Assembly: GCA_035638255.1 (NCBI GenBank)
Contig: DASRAJ010000140.1
Coordinates: 1-64,000, forward strand
Direction of reading: 5' to 3'
DNA from: DASRAJ01 sp035638255
GTDB lineage: Bacteria; Bacteroidota; Bacteroidia; Chitinophagales; UBA10324
Length of the DNA: 64,000 nt
A program made the position numbers and the translations under genes. Under the pieces are notes generated by a model. The model was not told where the DNA came from, searched no databases, and worked only from the letters and a program-made list of their open reading frames with translations. How positions within the stretch are numbered: the first letter of the stretch is position 1; each line of letters begins with the position of its first letter. Below, one piece after another: positions 28,622-37,954 of this stretch.

Positions 28622-28803
28622 ATCGTTTGTTGCTTGTATTTGTTTGTCGTCAAAGTAATTTCTCTTTGCGTAAAATCCTCCGGGAATAGGCCAATCCTAA
28701 GAGTCCGATAAATATTAAAAGTTTGTTTCTTGTCATGTCAGTTCAATTCCGGATTATCGCCTCCCAAAAATGACAACTATCGCTTTCCATTGAATCTGAT
28801 CTT

Positions 28804-28940
28804 TCAGGCTGCCCAATTCTCCTTATCCAAACTCCGATACTGAATTGCTTCAGCAAGATGCTCAATTTGAATACTCTCACTTCCCGCAAGATCAGCAATA
28901 GTGCGTGACACTTTGAGAATGCGATCGTACCGCACAAGCT
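28804..28940 (-). pseudogene. Second copy of the yifB 3' end
   Basis: About 44 codons (VRYDRILKVSRTIADLAGSE... to ENWAA and stop) nearly repeat the last part of the yifB fragment ending at 29579, with several base differences. The frame is intact but has no start. The copies are in the same orientation with a 176-residue gene between them, as left by gene insertion with tail duplication or by unequal recombination. Confidence 0.85.
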
Positions 28941-29013
28941 GACAAAACCAATGAGTATGAATCATCAGCAAAAAGTTTAAAAGCTATGAAGAACAATCTT
29001 CATAATTCAAAAA

Positions 29014-29544
29014 TTAAAAACTCAAGCCTTCAATTGAAAAATTTTTTCGAAAATATTTTTTGCTTTTGAAATATTTTTTCGTCTCCTTCTTAGAAAAATA
29101 ATGACTGCTCTCCAAATAATTTCTCTTCTTAAATTCTGCAAATTCATTAACGCCAAATCCATTGAGCTTATAAGTTGTCCCATAGGTATCATCAAGAGGG
29201 GAGTAGATTGCTATAAATAGAGTTGGAGCGGGAATTAACAAGGGATTTGAGAAACTTAGAAAGATAAATTGGTCAAAGCCTTTTCCATGATAGCTTAAAA
29301 ATTTAATACTAAGATCATTTAATTGCCGTAAATCTATTTGGTTGTTAGTTGCGAAACGATTACTGAAAAGAACTCCTCCATCAACCAGACATAAAAGTTT
29401 ACAATAGAGTTTTAGTTTATTAGTGTCTATTTTATGAAATGATTTCTTGGCGGAGGTATCAAGAGTGAGATTTAAGCAAGATGCATTTGCATTGTACCAA
29501 AAACCACTTAGAATGATCAAAGTTGAAATGAATCTTTTTATCAT
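29014..29544 (-). CDS. Secreted protein of unknown function inserted between yifB tails
   Basis: A 176-residue protein with a signal peptide (MIKRFISTLIILSGFWYNANA). The mature part is rich in Lys, Phe and Tyr, with KYFKSKKYFRKNF near the end. The ATG at 29544 is chosen because it gives the signal sequence; upstream codons belong to the antisense of the yifB tail. It lies between two copies of the yifB 3' end, so it arrived with a duplication. The sequence is more AT-rich than the flanking backbone. No family is recognised. Confidence 0.6.
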   Translation of the reverse strand: MIKRFISTLIILSGFWYNANASCLNLTLDTSAKKSFHKIDTNKLKLYCKLLCLVDGGVLFSNRFATNNQIDLRQLNDLSIKFLSYHGKGFDQFIFLSFSNPLLIPAPTLFIAIYSPLDDTYGTTYKLNGFGVNEFAEFKKRNYLESSHYFSKKETKKYFKSKKYFRKNFSIEGLSF

Positions 29545-29578
29545 TAGTCTATACTTCCTCGTATAATTTGAAAATGAT

Positions 29579-30064
29579 TCACGCCGCCCAATTCTCCTTA
29601 TCCAAACTCCGGTACTGAATTGCCTCGGCAAGATGCTCGATTTGAATATCATCACTCCCAGCAAGATCAGCAATGGTTCGTGATACTTTGAGAATGCGGT
29701 CATAGGCACGCGCAGACAACCCTAACTTTTCCATTGCAGTCTTAATCAGGTTTTCTCCTGCGGGCGGAATCACACAGTACTCGCGCATGAGTTTCGTATT
29801 CATTTGCGCATTGCAATGAATCTCCTTGTGATCTTTGAATCGTTTCTCCTGGATCATTCGTGCTTTGATCACGCGCTCACGAATATTTTTACTCACCTCG
29901 GAATTTTTCTTCGATGATAATTCTCTGAACGGAACCGGTGTGACTTCCACATGCAAATCAATCCTGTCAAGCAACGGTCCTGAAATTTTGTTCAGATATT
30001 TTTGAACCACACCGGGTGCACAAACACATTCTTTCTCGGGATGATTGTAGTAACCGCACGGGCA
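29579..30064 (-). pseudogene. yifB: yifB/comM, N-terminal two thirds missing
   Basis: The Mg-chelatase-like AAA+ protein YifB/ComM is a hexameric branch-migration helicase. The C-terminal third is intact: CPCGYYNHPEKECVCAPG, then SGPLLDRIDLHVEV (the sensor region), then ARAYDRILKVSRTIADL and the C-terminus. Homology stops abruptly at CPCG (30064): the expected upstream MN-P and Walker regions are absent, and a different gene starts on the other strand. The in-frame upstream codons to 30277 are antisense to that gene. The Walker A and B motifs are lost, so the gene cannot work. Confidence 0.9.
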
Positions 30065-30087
30065 TACATGCGTTGCCTTTTTCCCAC

Positions 30088-30495
30088 TTGGAAATTTCAG
30101 TAAAAAAGGCAATAAAGGGATATCCCAAGGAACTCCGAACCATTGGAGATCACATTCGAAAGAGACGACTTGATCTGAAACTGCTTCAGGTAGATGTTGC
30201 ACGGATTGTAAAAGTAAGCACTGATACGATAACCAATTGGGAGAATAATCGAGCGACTCCGATGATCTATCAGGCACCTAAAGTAATTAAATTCTTGCAA
30301 TATAATCCCTATTCTTTTGAGCTTTCAATCTTGGGAGCCAAGGTAAAAAACTATCGATACTTCCATGGATTGAGTCATAAAAAATTAGGTAACCTGGTAG
30401 GGGTTAATGCTTCTACAGTCGGTAGTTGGGAAAGCGGTAAAAGCAGTCCAAAAAAGAAAACAAGAGAAAATTTACAGCGCTTAAAGATTCTGTAG
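30088..30495 (+). CDS. Double helix-turn-helix protein with no ATG start
   Basis: Two XRE-like HTH domains are visible: GDHIRKRRLDLKLLQVDVARIVKVSTDTITNWENN (about residues 20-55) and KVKNYRYFHGLSHKKLGNLVGVNASTVGSWESG (about 85-115). Between them lies 'KVIKFLQYNPY', typical of a Bacteroidota family of about 130 residues, often found beside mobile or defence genes. Members usually start near the IKGYPKEL segment, but here no ATG is in frame; TTG 30088 is the best candidate. The gene begins where yifB is cut, so its true start may have been lost in the rearrangement. Confidence 0.65.
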   Translation: MEISVKKAIKGYPKELRTIGDHIRKRRLDLKLLQVDVARIVKVSTDTITNWENNRATPMIYQAPKVIKFLQYNPYSFELSILGAKVKNYRYFHGLSHKKLGNLVGVNASTVGSWESGKSSPKKKTRENLQRLKIL

Positions 30496-30585
30496 TTATT
30501 TTTCGAAGTATTCAGTTGCTCAACCTCTTTCAAGTTGAGGTGATCTTAAGTTCGTCACTGCAACACCAATTCTGAAACTATACTA

Positions 30586-30622
30586 ATCATTCCGGTTAAA
30601 ACTTAATTTCAGTCGGAATGAT
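30586..30622. terminator. Possible terminator hairpin between convergent genes
   Basis: ATCATTCCG (30586-30594) pairs with CGGAATGAT (30614-30622) around a 19-base loop. It lies between the HTH gene and the stop of the NACHT gene, which run toward each other. No long T-run follows on either strand, so the call is weak. Confidence 0.3.
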
Positions 30623-33048
30623 CATTGCGGTAAGTATGAATGAAATCGTAGTGCGTGTTTTATTTTTTTTTGTTCTATTTCTGGTCTGGTTTTGACCATT
30701 TCAGCAAATGTCTCTGCTATCTGAGTAGTTTCGGATTGTATTGCAAGAGTGTTAGCAAACCAAAGTAAACTGTCACTCAGTTGAGCAAAAATGATCAAAA
30801 CACTTCTCCACCAAGGATCTTTCAGCAAGGGTATCAGATCGATGCTACGATTAGTAATGAGTTCTTTCGCCGCCAAATGCTCTTGAAACCGCAAGTGTCC
30901 AAACCCTATTTTTCCATCTTCTGTCATATATACAAGAATATTACATGGATCTATTAGTTCATTAAACGCTTTTAATATATCCTTTTCCGCATAATTTTCG
31001 TTCATAAGAGATATTGCTTTATGTTTAAGGCTATCAATTTCTTCTTCCCGAATTCCTCTGAAGTGTAAATTAAAAGCAAGCTTTTGAGATAAACTTTCAA
31101 GAATTGTTGGTGTTGATGAAATTCTTGCAATATTTTTTATGTGATCATAGTATCCCGACAACAATCTCAAGCGTTCATTGTATAGTTTTATTTCAGTATT
31201 TGGAAGGGGCAAGTTATTTTCAGCTAATATGCAGAGAATTGTTGTCAATAAAGGATTTTTGACAATTTCATTAATCCCGGCATTTTCCTCCAGGTGGTTT
31301 GTAATTTTTTCAATTATTGTATAATCTCCAAACTCAAACCATTTTCCAATAAAAGTATTTCTTTGGGAATCTGTAAATGGAAGCAATGTGATAGTAAAAA
31401 AAGGAATTTTATCTAAATATTCACCTGAGAAACGAGATGTCACAATTATTTGTAAATTAGAAATATATCTGATAGATAAATATTTGATCGCTTTAGGTAA
31501 CCATGAGTTTGATGTGATAGCTTCATCAAATCCATCCAGTAATAAAACAACCTTCTTAGATTCAAGTTCACTTCGAAATTCTGATGGAGAAATTAAAACA
31601 CCAATTTGAACTAAATAGCATGTAATTGCCTCATCGAATTGATTTTCTCTTTGTTCTTCTTTCAAATATGGATTGGTTTTAACCCAATTTTGAACGACCA
31701 TTGCCAAAGAAGCATAAATGATTAACTTATTTGTGTGTAGCCTATTTAAGAAATACATTTGAAGACTGGTTGTTTTGCCAGCCCCGGCTTCTCCTAATAC
31801 TATCAAGTTTAATCCTGTATCGAAAATTTCCTCAATTGAAATCTTAAACCTAGTTGATTGTAAGTCATTTCTAAATTTACTCTTAGTATCAAATCCTATG
31901 CAGTGAAAATAATTAGGATATCTAAAGATAATTGAAGTTAAATCTGTTATTATTTGACATCTGATAATAAAAGTGGCTAAGACATTTAAATTAGGTTTTG
32001 AACGGTTAAATTTATCTATTTGTGATTCGATCCATTTTCTCTTTTCTTCAAGCATATTTATTAATGTCGAGCCATTTAACGTAATTTGATAGTATAAATG
32101 CGGCTCCTGTTCTTCCAATATGCTTAGGGAAGTTTTTAGTTCTTGAAGTTTTTTTGTTTGAATTAGTCCTGAGTTTTTCTTTTCGGTAATAATTAAACTG
32201 TTTAGTAAATCTATTTTTTCTTTCCATCTATTGTATTCGTGAAGTGTAACCTTGTACAGAGTTTCAACTGTATTAAAATCTTCCTTGATAAATATCAAAG
32301 CGAATTCTATACTTAACTTTTCACATAGAGATTTAAATTCTTCCCAGGCTTCTTTCTTTAGATTAAGAGTTAAGGTTGTAGGATTAAAGGATGATTTGAA
32401 AAAGAGCTCAGTAATTCTTTTTCCAAGAGATAAATCTATGTCGGTGTAGATATCCTTTATTTCTTTTTTTTTACCGTAGCCTAGAGCAGTCAGAAGGATT
32501 TGATTATTTAGAACTGGCTGTGTTTTTAAAGATATATCAATTTCAGGTCCAATTAGGTATTTTAGAATATCCGGTCTTTTCGAAATAATTAAGTATGATA
32601 ATTTGGTACCATCAATTATCTTAATCTTTTGATCTATTAAATTAGGAAACGTTGAAAATCGAGTTTGTAAAGATTTGGTATCAATATCAAAAGTGCTGAT
32701 AAGAAATACTTCACTTGGTAAGTGAATAGATCCATTAGTGAATAGTATAGGTTTAGTGAGACAGGTAATTAGTTGATTTACGATTGTCTGTAGGCTATTA
32801 TTGTGAGATGCTTTATTAGTAAATTTAAAATGCTTTACCTGTGCAACTGTTAGTCTTAAATCACCGAGCCTATCGTAGTCCCAACATATAATATCTTTTC
32901 CTTCTTCGGATGGACCTCCAAAAAATTCTACTTTAAAATATCCAAGACTTTCAAAAAGAGGTATGATCACACTTTTAGTTAAATGATTTTCCGGTAATTT
33001 TCGAAGAGCGTTTGCAACTCTTTTTTCGTACCCTCCAATGTCAGTCAT
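30622..33048 (-). CDS. Nuclease-NACHT ATPase, candidate antiphage protein
   Basis: The 808-residue protein has an N-terminal restriction-endonuclease-like domain (about residues 1-180). Its PD-(D/E)xK-like residues are EEGKD at 48-52 and QVK at 70-72. A linker rich in Lys/Glu follows, then a NACHT ATPase: Walker A GEAGAGKTT (about 418) and Walker B VVLLLDGFDEA (about 500). The C-terminal region has the HLRFQEHLAAKEL block (about 720) found in NACHT proteins. Known bacterial NACHT and Avs proteins sense phage proteins and then activate a nuclease; this architecture fits. It stands alone, flanked by mobile DNA. The sensor region is short, with no obvious repeats. Confidence 0.8.
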   Translation of the reverse strand: MTDIGGYEKRVANALRKLPENHLTKSVIIPLFESLGYFKVEFFGGPSEEGKDIICWDYDRLGDLRLTVAQVKHFKFTNKASHNNSLQTIVNQLITCLTKPILFTNGSIHLPSEVFLISTFDIDTKSLQTRFSTFPNLIDQKIKIIDGTKLSYLIISKRPDILKYLIGPEIDISLKTQPVLNNQILLTALGYGKKKEIKDIYTDIDLSLGKRITELFFKSSFNPTTLTLNLKKEAWEEFKSLCEKLSIEFALIFIKEDFNTVETLYKVTLHEYNRWKEKIDLLNSLIITEKKNSGLIQTKKLQELKTSLSILEEQEPHLYYQITLNGSTLINMLEEKRKWIESQIDKFNRSKPNLNVLATFIIRCQIITDLTSIIFRYPNYFHCIGFDTKSKFRNDLQSTRFKISIEEIFDTGLNLIVLGEAGAGKTTSLQMYFLNRLHTNKLIIYASLAMVVQNWVKTNPYLKEEQRENQFDEAITCYLVQIGVLISPSEFRSELESKKVVLLLDGFDEAITSNSWLPKAIKYLSIRYISNLQIIVTSRFSGEYLDKIPFFTITLLPFTDSQRNTFIGKWFEFGDYTIIEKITNHLEENAGINEIVKNPLLTTILCILAENNLPLPNTEIKLYNERLRLLSGYYDHIKNIARISSTPTILESLSQKLAFNLHFRGIREEEIDSLKHKAISLMNENYAEKDILKAFNELIDPCNILVYMTEDGKIGFGHLRFQEHLAAKELITNRSIDLIPLLKDPWWRSVLIIFAQLSDSLLWFANTLAIQSETTQIAETFAEMVKTRPEIEQKKIKHALRFHSYLPQ

Positions 33049-33198
33049 AGTTGTTCAATGATTCAATTGATAAACATAGAAATCATTTTTTAAATCGTCA
33101 AGAAATTAAGGGGTGTAAGAATTGGTCTTCAAGTCTACGAGTAGTTGAGAGTTTAGAATAGTTACAAATTCTGTGACTTTCGCCTAGAGGGATAGAAC

Positions 33199-36100
33199 TC
33201 ACTTTTTCTTCTTTCTCATCGAATCCGCGACTGACTTTAAAACTGTCTCTCTTTTTTGAAGAGAGACATCATCCGGGACTACACCGTATTCAGTTTTGAT
33301 TCGATAGCCTTTCATCCTTGTCTCAGTTGAGGCGTCTTTGGCTACTAATTCATCAAGAAATAGAAAAAAAGAATCTGGGTCAAACACGTGAACTTTTGAT
33401 CGCGAAACTTCACTGAGAGATTTTTCAATCTTTCTTCTGATATTTTCCAATGTCTTTTTGTTGTTAGAACATTCGATCACAATCTCATATCCTGCGGCAA
33501 GACATTTCTCAATATTGTGAACTTCCCATTCTAGTTCTGTTGTCACACAAATCTCACAGGCAATCTTTTTTCCATTCCTCTCAAGACTCACATCTACTCT
33601 TCCTTTGCCGTCAGGGGTTGGTTCTTCGATGAGGGTTTTAAATCCACGAGACTCAGCCATGCGCTTAATCAAAGTTTGTAAGTAGCGATGTTCACTTTGT
33701 TCTTTTTGTTTGATTTGTTTCTCTGGACTAAAAGCTTGCTCGGTTGGAATTACTTCTTGAATCTTTGGTATCTCAACTTGCGAAATGGATTTTTTCTCTG
33801 GTAATTTCTCTTTTGAAATAACCGGCTCATCAATTGTATTTCTTGCTTCCTCAACAATTTCTTCCATACTTTTTTTTAGGAGGGCTTCGATAATGTGTTT
33901 GGGAGTTCCGTATGTTATTTGTGAGAGGAAGATGATTTGTTTTCTCAACTTTTCACTCATCGTTACCGCAGGTAACGATTCTGTCGTGAGAGAAAAATCA
34001 AATTCCGGTCTATCAATGCGCACAATGGCTTCACCGGTATTTAAGTTTTGCAAATCATTTGCATCGAAGAATGAAAATCCATTTTCAAATCTCTTTGCAT
34101 CCACATCCCCAATACGAAAACAAATTCGTGTTCCTGCATTGGACATGACAGAGCTTGCAAGTTCGCTGTCTTGTTTCACCAATTGTTGCATGTCCTGGTG
34201 GGCTAATATTAATCCCAGATGATATTTTCTGGCACCGGAAAGTATCGAGGACATTGAGGGTGTAATAAAATTTTGAAACTCATCAATGTAGAGAAAGAAG
34301 TCACTGCGCTCCTCTTTGGCTTGCGCTTGTCGTGCCATTGCTGCTTGGTGAATCTTCGAGACGATCACAGTGCCTAATAAGTAACTGTTCTCTGTTCCAA
34401 TGAGTCCTTGAGAAAGTTTGACGAGAATGATCTTCTTTGAGTCCATCAGTGATTCAAAGTTGAGTCCTCGCTTTTGAGATACCATGTTCCGAATAAGCTT
34501 CGGACGAAGAAACGTATCAAGACGCGTAAGGATTGACCCTATCGAGTTTGATCTCATCAAGGGATATTCCTTTTGCCAGTAGTAGATGACATTAGGATCA
34601 GTTACCGATTTCAGATATGCATCTCGATAACTTTTCTCCACTAAGAATCTTCGTAGGTCTGCAAGTGTTCCTCCAACATTACTTTCCAGAAACGCAAGTA
34701 TTGCGTTAGCGAATACTGAGTTCATTTGATCTCCCCAGGTCGCAGAGAGACGCCGGAATACTGCAACTAAATCTGAAGACAGAATATCTTTTTCAATCTC
34801 TGAGTGCGCTGAAAGAATGTTGAAGCCAATAGGATACTCAGTATCTCCTGGGTCAATGAGTACTACGTCTTTTGCCCGTGATTCGGGAATGTATGAAATG
34901 ATGCTGTCGATTAAATCACCATGAGGGTCCAGGACTCCGATGCCTTCACCATGTTGTATGTCTTGGATGATGAGATTGAGCAGTAGAGTTGATTTGCCGG
35001 TCCCAGTGGCTCCGATAATGTGCGTGTGCTTAAGTCGCTGGGAAGAATCAACTGAGACTCTTTTTTCTTTTCCTTGATGCTCATTAACTCCAAGTACCAG
35101 TTCATGACCTTCTGTACTCTTTGATGCACCTTTAGTTTTTTTTCTGTCACGTTCTAATTTGTATGAGACAACGGATGGAGAAGGCAGATGAACAAAATTT
35201 GCAAGTTCTCTGCTGTTTAACAGCATTCCCATACGATGGGATTGCCTGAATAAAATATCATCAAGAGCAGTATCAAAATCGTAAGAGTCTGTAAAAAGTG
35301 GAATGAGGGTGTTGCTTTTTGACGTAGAAATTCGAACGAACGCTTGTGAGAGGTGTTGACAGAGTTGTTCTGTTCTCTCACTTTTTTTGCTCTCTACAAG
35401 TACTCTCATGGTTACGCCGAAGAGCGGACAGGAAATTTTCTCTTCTGCAAGTTTTACCATATCAGGAGCATCCTCAAAGAATGCCCCACCCTCGTTATCA
35501 GTCACCGACCGCATGATACTTTCTGACCAGGGATTGATTGCACCGTTAAAGAGAATTTGAATCAGCGCATGTTCATCTTCATCAAGATTTTCAAATACAC
35601 CGAATAGTGCTATTAAGGAATCGAGGTTAAAGTTCTTTGTCATGACGAGTGGTCTCATGAACTCATCTCTCAATCCATAATCAACCACCAAGACGAATTT
35701 GCCTTTAGCAAGTATTTCGCTTAAGAGATCGTTTCTCTGATGAATAGTGCTCTCAGGAAAGTATGCCTTCAATTGATTGTGTAGCTGTGACGCATCTGAC
35801 TTGCGGCTCACAAATTGAACTGTAATACTGCTGTGGCTTGCAATAATTTCAAAGCTTACAGGAGCTTGACAGTACGAGAGCATGATGAGCAGTTGCTCTG
35901 TTTGCTCAACTCCAACATTTTGATCATGGGGAAGAGAAATTGAGAAAACTCGGAGTGGTTCGTCACTTTCAAAAATAAACGGCTCAATTGGTATCTCTTC
36001 AAGTATTTCTTCTCTCGCTTCTGGTGTTGCTATTTCTTTGTCACGAAAGAAATCAATAACACTACTGAAGATGGTAGGGTGCAATCCATCATCGACGAGA

Positions 36101-36243
36101 GGATTCATCAACACCCTGTGTTTGAAGAATGGATAGAACGGAGGTTCAAGCTGTATGGGTTTATCAAACACAAACCATCCTCTTCCTCGCTGCTCCCAGT
36201 CATAGAATTGCCGCGTGAGGCGTTCCGGAAGCGAAAGAGTCAT
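33199..36243 (-). CDS. TraD/VirD4-like (DUF87) ATPase with C-terminal nuclease-like domain
   Basis: The 1014-residue protein has an N-terminal region of about 390 residues without a recognised domain. An ATPase of the HerA/TraD type follows: GATGTGKSTLLLNL (Walker A, about 411), IGVLDPHGDLI, and FFLYIDEFQNF (Walker B, about 646). The tail holds a small alpha/beta domain (RVDVSLERNGKKIACEICVTTE, about 880) with D...E-x-C spacing resembling the PD-(D/E)xK nuclease core. DNA pumping, as in conjugation or HerA-type defence, is the likely activity. It overlaps a membrane-protein gene (36240-36779) by four bases. A shorter relative lies at 52695-53873. Confidence 0.8.
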   Translation of the reverse strand: MTLSLPERLTRQFYDWEQRGRGWFVFDKPIQLEPPFYPFFKHRVLMNPLVDDGLHPTIFSSVIDFFRDKEIATPEAREEILEEIPIEPFIFESDEPLRVFSISLPHDQNVGVEQTEQLLIMLSYCQAPVSFEIIASHSSITVQFVSRKSDASQLHNQLKAYFPESTIHQRNDLLSEILAKGKFVLVVDYGLRDEFMRPLVMTKNFNLDSLIALFGVFENLDEDEHALIQILFNGAINPWSESIMRSVTDNEGGAFFEDAPDMVKLAEEKISCPLFGVTMRVLVESKKSERTEQLCQHLSQAFVRISTSKSNTLIPLFTDSYDFDTALDDILFRQSHRMGMLLNSRELANFVHLPSPSVVSYKLERDRKKTKGASKSTEGHELVLGVNEHQGKEKRVSVDSSQRLKHTHIIGATGTGKSTLLLNLIIQDIQHGEGIGVLDPHGDLIDSIISYIPESRAKDVVLIDPGDTEYPIGFNILSAHSEIEKDILSSDLVAVFRRLSATWGDQMNSVFANAILAFLESNVGGTLADLRRFLVEKSYRDAYLKSVTDPNVIYYWQKEYPLMRSNSIGSILTRLDTFLRPKLIRNMVSQKRGLNFESLMDSKKIILVKLSQGLIGTENSYLLGTVIVSKIHQAAMARQAQAKEERSDFFLYIDEFQNFITPSMSSILSGARKYHLGLILAHQDMQQLVKQDSELASSVMSNAGTRICFRIGDVDAKRFENGFSFFDANDLQNLNTGEAIVRIDRPEFDFSLTTESLPAVTMSEKLRKQIIFLSQITYGTPKHIIEALLKKSMEEIVEEARNTIDEPVISKEKLPEKKSISQVEIPKIQEVIPTEQAFSPEKQIKQKEQSEHRYLQTLIKRMAESRGFKTLIEEPTPDGKGRVDVSLERNGKKIACEICVTTELEWEVHNIEKCLAAGYEIVIECSNNKKTLENIRRKIEKSLSEVSRSKVHVFDPDSFFLFLDELVAKDASTETRMKGYRIKTEYGVVPDDVSLQKRETVLKSVADSMRKKKK

Positions 36244-36779
36244 GATTGGGATTTAACTTGGAACATCATTTTTGGGTTCACCGCTAGTTGCTTTTCTAAC
36301 TCTGAAAGTCCTCGTATTCCTTTTGGTTGTGAAATTTGTTCAATAGCTTCAAGTACTGCTCGGTGAACGGTTTCTCGATACATTGTTTCGGTATCAAGTT
36401 GGTATGCCGTCTTGTGTCCTAAGAACGGCATGAAACGATGCAGTATGACTTCACCTATGCTTTTTGTTTCTTTAAGCCAATGAGAAATAAAAAAACCGGT
36501 ACCGTATGGTGCGGCACAAATATCAAAAACGTATGTGCCATTTGTGATGCGTAAATATTCACGTCTGCCGGTAAGAATGCCCTGAACTAAGAAAGTAATT
36601 CGGTGGCACTTTGTATTCGGAATCTGTCGCCTTTCAACACACTGTTGAATGACCATATAACATTCATCAGTGGAAAACTGCGTTTGATCAAATGGATGAT
36701 GCCATCGTGAAATTACTTCTTGGGGTTTCATAGCCATGAAAAGCACAATGACGGCAAGGACAAAGATTACTAAACCCAT
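36240..36779 (-). CDS. Small membrane-anchored partner of the DUF87 ATPase
   Basis: The 179-residue protein has one N-terminal membrane segment (MGLVIFVLAVIVLFMAM) and a soluble domain with EVISRWHH, TYVFDICAAPYGTGFFISHWLKE and a helical tail. It overlaps the ATPase gene by four bases and is probably made with it. A relative with the same blocks (EIISRWHH, VYIFDICASPHGSGFFVSWWL) is encoded at 36924-37355. The conserved 'FDIC..P.G.GFF.S.WL' block is not from a family I know. It may tether the ATPase to the inner membrane. Confidence 0.7.
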   Translation of the reverse strand: MGLVIFVLAVIVLFMAMKPQEVISRWHHPFDQTQFSTDECYMVIQQCVERRQIPNTKCHRITFLVQGILTGRREYLRITNGTYVFDICAAPYGTGFFISHWLKETKSIGEVILHRFMPFLGHKTAYQLDTETMYRETVHRAVLEAIEQISQPKGIRGLSELEKQLAVNPKMMFQVKSQS

Positions 36780-36840
36780 GTGGAAATTTTTAGTTGCTCA
36801 AATGTAAAAAATAGAATAACTATTTGATCGTAAATTTTCG

Positions 36841-36936
36841 TTATGTGGGCGATATCTGATACTTTTCTCCTGATTTTGAATAAGCACTGGACGGTTTAGA
36901 TGTTGCTACATCAACGATTACCTTTAAGTACTGCAT
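36841..36936 (-). pseudogene. C-terminal remnant of a third DUF87 ATPase
   Basis: The 31-codon frame MQYLKVIVDVATSKPSSAYS... matches the last part of the 392-residue ATPase (YLKLMIDGATSQPFSADS) encoded at 52695. It overlaps the end of the second membrane protein (36924) by 13 bases in another frame. The rest of this ATPase has been deleted between the membrane gene and this tail, leaving a recombination scar. Confidence 0.75.
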
Positions 36937-37355
36937 CGTACATTTCTTTCACGAAACATCGTTTGCGTATCCATCTCATAGTACGTTTTTCTGAATGAAG
37001 CTTTAAAGAATCTCTCGAATGCTAACTCAGCAAGGCACTTGCTTTCTCTGAGCCACCACGAAACAAAAAAACCGCTCCCATGTGGTGAGGCACAGATGTC
37101 GAAGATGTACACGACATTACTGACACGAAAGTATTGTCGCGCTGATATAATGCTGGTTTCAAAAAAATTCTTTCTGGTCCATTGTCCATTCAGGATCTTT
37201 CGTTTCTCAATGCAATCATCAAGCGATGAGTAATATTCCTGAGCAGAGTACTGCACTTCGTCAAAGAAGTGGTGCCATCGAGAAATTATTTCTGAAGGTT
37301 TGATAGCAATGAAAATAACAATGATGAGTACCATGACAACGAGGAAGCCGATCAT
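36924..37355 (-). CDS. Second small membrane partner, truncated at the C-terminus
   Basis: The 143-residue paralogue of the 36240-36779 protein has the same N-terminal membrane segment, EIISRWHH and VYIFDICASPHGSGFFVSWWL. Its end (MFRERNVRCST) diverges where the sibling continues MYRETVHRAVLEAIEQ. The sequence past the divergence is the deleted-ATPase scar at 36841-36936. The gene has thus lost its C-terminal part by fusion to that scar and may be non-functional. The upstream region holds no clear promoter. Confidence 0.65.
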   Translation of the reverse strand: MIGFLVVMVLIIVIFIAIKPSEIISRWHHFFDEVQYSAQEYYSSLDDCIEKRKILNGQWTRKNFFETSIISARQYFRVSNVVYIFDICASPHGSGFFVSWWLRESKCLAELAFERFFKASFRKTYYEMDTQTMFRERNVRCST

Positions 37356-37598
37356 TAGAGTGGGGTTTTGGGGGTGGCAAGATAAAAGAAAACCTCTTTT
37401 ATAATAGACGATTATTAATAAAAAAATTACTTTTATTTAAATTCTGGGTAAGCTTAGCCATCTAAAAAATCTTGTGGCTTTGTCCATATTTCTAGGGGTT
37501 ACATGTTCACGTTGTCCCATGACACTGCCTTCTATAGCTCGATTTGAGTAATTATATATAAAATATGCTATGCTTGTATTAAACAAAATCGATGATCC

Positions 37599-37829
37599 AT
37601 GACACTAAAATTGTTCTTTACTTACCTCGCGAAAGGAATTTTAGCACTTCCTTTCGTTAGCCTCAGCGCATTCTGTGCGTATATTCTTATGGGAACCAGT
37701 TCAGACCCATTTCTAATAAGAATAGGAACAATATTCCTCCTACTACTTATTGGAATTTTCTCCGCGAGTATTGTTTCTCTCATATTCAATGGTAAAAGGG
37801 GGTTTTGCAATTTCTTTAAGATAAGGTAA
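37599..37829 (+). CDS. Small two-helix membrane protein
   Basis: A 76-residue protein with two predicted transmembrane helices (about residues 8-32 and 42-66) and a short basic tail (GKRGFCNFFKIR). It opens with ATG after a long intergenic region containing an AT-rich stretch that could be its promoter, and a terminator hairpin follows 28 bases after the stop. These flanks support a real small gene. Function unknown; small hydrophobic proteins of this size occur among toxins and regulators. Confidence 0.5.
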   Translation: MTLKLFFTYLAKGILALPFVSLSAFCAYILMGTSSDPFLIRIGTIFLLLLIGIFSASIVSLIFNGKRGFCNFFKIR

Positions 37830-37857
37830 ATCTATGCTCCAAGCTAATTTGGAGTTA

Positions 37858-37885
37858 AAGGCAACCGCAATGGTCTGCCTTTTTT
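37858..37885 (+). terminator. Rho-independent terminator
   Basis: AAGGCA (37858-37863) pairs with TGCCTT (37876-37881) around a 12-base loop and is followed by Ts. It lies after the small membrane protein. Confidence 0.7.
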
Positions 37886-37954
37886 CTTCAAGCCAATTTA
37901 TGATTACATAGTTAGTTAACCAAGTTTCGGTAATTATTAAATCTTTATTTCAAA

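Noticed and set aside
28652..28738. 28-residue hydrophobic peptide upstream of the 217-residue gene
   Set aside because: It could be a frameshifted former N-terminus, but the 217-residue protein has its own plausible start, so it was not called separately.
37543..37576. Possible Bacteroidota promoter (TTTG ... TATGCTTG)
   Set aside because: The spacer is 22 bases and one key base differs, so the match is too weak to list.
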